Shown: one piece after another, positions 5,447-6,061 of the stretch
How positions within the stretch are numbered: the first letter of the stretch is position 1
Layout: each line of letters starts with the position of its first letter
Source of the DNA: Chloroflexota bacterium
GTDB lineage: Bacteria > Chloroflexota > Dehalococcoidia > Lucifugimonadales > JACPCL1
Direction: 5' to 3'
Length of the DNA stretch: 6,061 nucleotides
NCBI GenBank assembly: GCA_016210395.1
Contig: JACQUI010000100.1
Location: 1 to 6,061 of the forward strand
Translations under genes and position numbers: made by a program
The notes under the pieces: model-generated
The model's database searches: none
What the model saw: the letters and a program-made list of their open reading frames with translations, nothing else
What the model was told of the DNA's origin: nothing

Positions 5447-5459
5447 GGGAGGCCTCCTG

Positions 5460-5489
5460 TTGCTGCGTGGGGGGTCGCGCTCGTATTAT
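5460..5489 (+). promoter_or_regulatory. Promoter for the HEPN pair
   Basis: TTGCTG (5460-5465, 3/6 match to TTGACA) and TATTAT (5484-5489, 5/6 match to TATAAT) are separated by 18 bases. The expected start near 5496 is only a few bases before the ATG at 5499, matching the lack of a ribosome site there. The tpiA promoter on the other strand must use the same short region; the AT-rich core AATAAT at 5490-5485 is a possible part of it, but no -35 is convincing. Confidence 0.4.
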
Positions 5490-5498
5490 TGGCGTAGC

Positions 5499-5894
5499 AT
5501 GCTCACGATAGCCGAACTGAGAAGGATGGCGCAAGCGCGTCTGAGGGATGCTGAGGTGCTTTTGGGACGAGGGAGGTCCGACGGCGCGGTCTACCTGTGC
5601 GGCTACGCTGTCGAGATGGCGCTAAAAGCAAGGATTTGCAGGACTCTACGGTGGGAAGGATTCCCTGAGACAGGCAGCGAGTTCAGGGATTTTCAGAGTT
5701 TCAGAACCCATGATCTTGAAGTCCTGCTCCACATGTCTGGAGTTGAACAAAATGTGCTGTCTCGCTTCCCGAGTCAGTGGGCGTCCGTAGCCACGTGGAG
5801 CCCTGACCGCCGGTACTTTCCCATTGGCACTACTAGTCCTGGTGAGGCAGCGAATATGGTTGAGGCAGCAAGAGTGATCGTGAGGGCGCTATGA
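5499..5894 (+). CDS. HEPN-domain protein
   Basis: A 131-residue, mostly helical protein with a HEPN domain (PF05168-like). The hallmark is ARLRDAEVLLGRGR (13-26) followed by DGAVYLCGYAVEMALKARI (28-46), then FRTHDLEVLL (68-77), which is the THDL motif of this family. HEPN proteins are often RNases or toxins, or partners of nucleotidyltransferases. Here the RX4-6H nuclease motif is absent: the only arginines before His71 are at 63 and 69 (spacings 7 and 1). Nuclease activity is therefore not supported. The frame is open back to 5400, but that part overlaps the tpiA start antisense. The ATG at 5499 gives the family-like MLTIAELRRMAQARL and follows a candidate promoter. The stop overlaps the next gene in ATGA, showing a two-gene operon. 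Its function is probably tied to that partner. Confidence 0.85.
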   Translation: MLTIAELRRMAQARLRDAEVLLGRGRSDGAVYLCGYAVEMALKARICRTLRWEGFPETGSEFRDFQSFRTHDLEVLLHMSGVEQNVLSRFPSQWASVATWSPDRRYFPIGTTSPGEAANMVEAARVIVRAL

Positions 5895-6061
5895 AACAGT
5901 TCATACGCAAAATCGCAGCCCTGGAAAAAGTAATGTCTGAAGAAAGGGGTCCATTCACGTTCTTTGCCCTTTTCCTTCGAGAGAATTCAATTGGAAAGTG
6001 GGACCTTCTGGTGGCGGCACCTTGGCTCAGCCGCAGCAGGAAAGAACACCTGGAGTACGTC
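5891..6061 (+). CDS. Unknown partner of the HEPN protein, 3' end cut by window edge
   Basis: The first 57 residues of a protein I do not assign to a named family. It begins MKQFIRKIAALEKVMSEE, probably a helix, followed by two likely beta-strands, FTFFALFLREN (22-32) and KWDLLVAAPWLSRSRK (36-51). There is no GSx10DxD nucleotidyltransferase motif in the visible part, so it is not an evident MNT partner. It starts at an ATG overlapping the HEPN stop by four bases, with GAGGG four bases upstream as a ribosome site, so the two are translated together. GC is lower than in the core genes (26/60 by hand at 5941-6000). An antitoxin or regulatory subunit is a reasonable guess from layout only. The right edge hides the rest. 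Confidence 0.75.
   Translation, partial: MKQFIRKIAALEKVMSEERGPFTFFALFLRENSIGKWDLLVAAPWLSRSRKEHLEYV

Noticed and set aside
5448..5457. GGAGGCCTCC palindrome at the tpiA ribosome site
   Set aside because: It has no room for a loop, so a stable hairpin is unlikely; the AGGAGG site explains the sequence.
5400..5498. Longer HEPN start upstream of 5499
   Set aside because: It would run antisense into the tpiA start and through the candidate promoter; the family-like N-terminus begins at 5499.
1..6061. CRISPR arrays, tRNA or rRNA genes, transposases
   Set aside because: No regularly spaced direct repeats, cloverleaf-like sequences or transposase motifs were seen on either strand.

Overview
The window reads as a high-GC bacterial chromosome segment. 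It most likely comes from the Chloroflexota (Dehalococcoidia-like). That placement is an inference from a DapL-type lysine gene beside dapF, miaA and tpiA, from TTG starts, and from recollection of similar proteins; no marker gene here proves it.

All genes from 1 to 5446 lie on the minus strand. In transcription order they are tpiA (triosephosphate isomerase), miaA (tRNA dimethylallyltransferase), dapF (diaminopimelate epimerase), a small predicted lipoprotein, a 182-residue protein with a ChaC/gamma-glutamylcyclotransferase-like N-terminus, a Phd/YefM antitoxin with a PIN toxin, and the 5' two thirds of dapL (LL-diaminopimelate aminotransferase), which runs off the left edge. DapL makes LL-diaminopimelate and DapF epimerises it to the meso form, so the two lysine/peptidoglycan genes are consecutive enzymes in one pathway. 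They are separated here by about 2.1 kb of accessory DNA. Part of that DNA is clearly lower in GC (hand count 24/60 at 2221-2280, against 43/60 at 4861-4920 in tpiA). The spacer before the antitoxin carries a degenerate copy of the dapL 5' end, which suggests the accessory block was inserted or rearranged next to dapL.

Right of tpiA, transcription diverges. A plus-strand pair starts at 5499: a HEPN-domain protein whose stop overlaps (ATGA) the start of a second, unrecognised protein cut by the right edge. The layout is that of a toxin-antitoxin module, but the HEPN protein lacks the usual RX4-6H nuclease motif and the partner has no visible nucleotidyltransferase motif. This pair is the best candidate for an undescribed system in the window.

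Smaller signals include an RNA hairpin directly against the PIN toxin start codon, a TGTGCACA palindrome at the predicted antitoxin transcription start, a perfect 11-bp-arm palindrome containing the miaA stop codon, and inverted repeats around a consensus -10 box upstream of the 182-residue gene. No rRNA, tRNA, CRISPR array, transposase or origin was seen.
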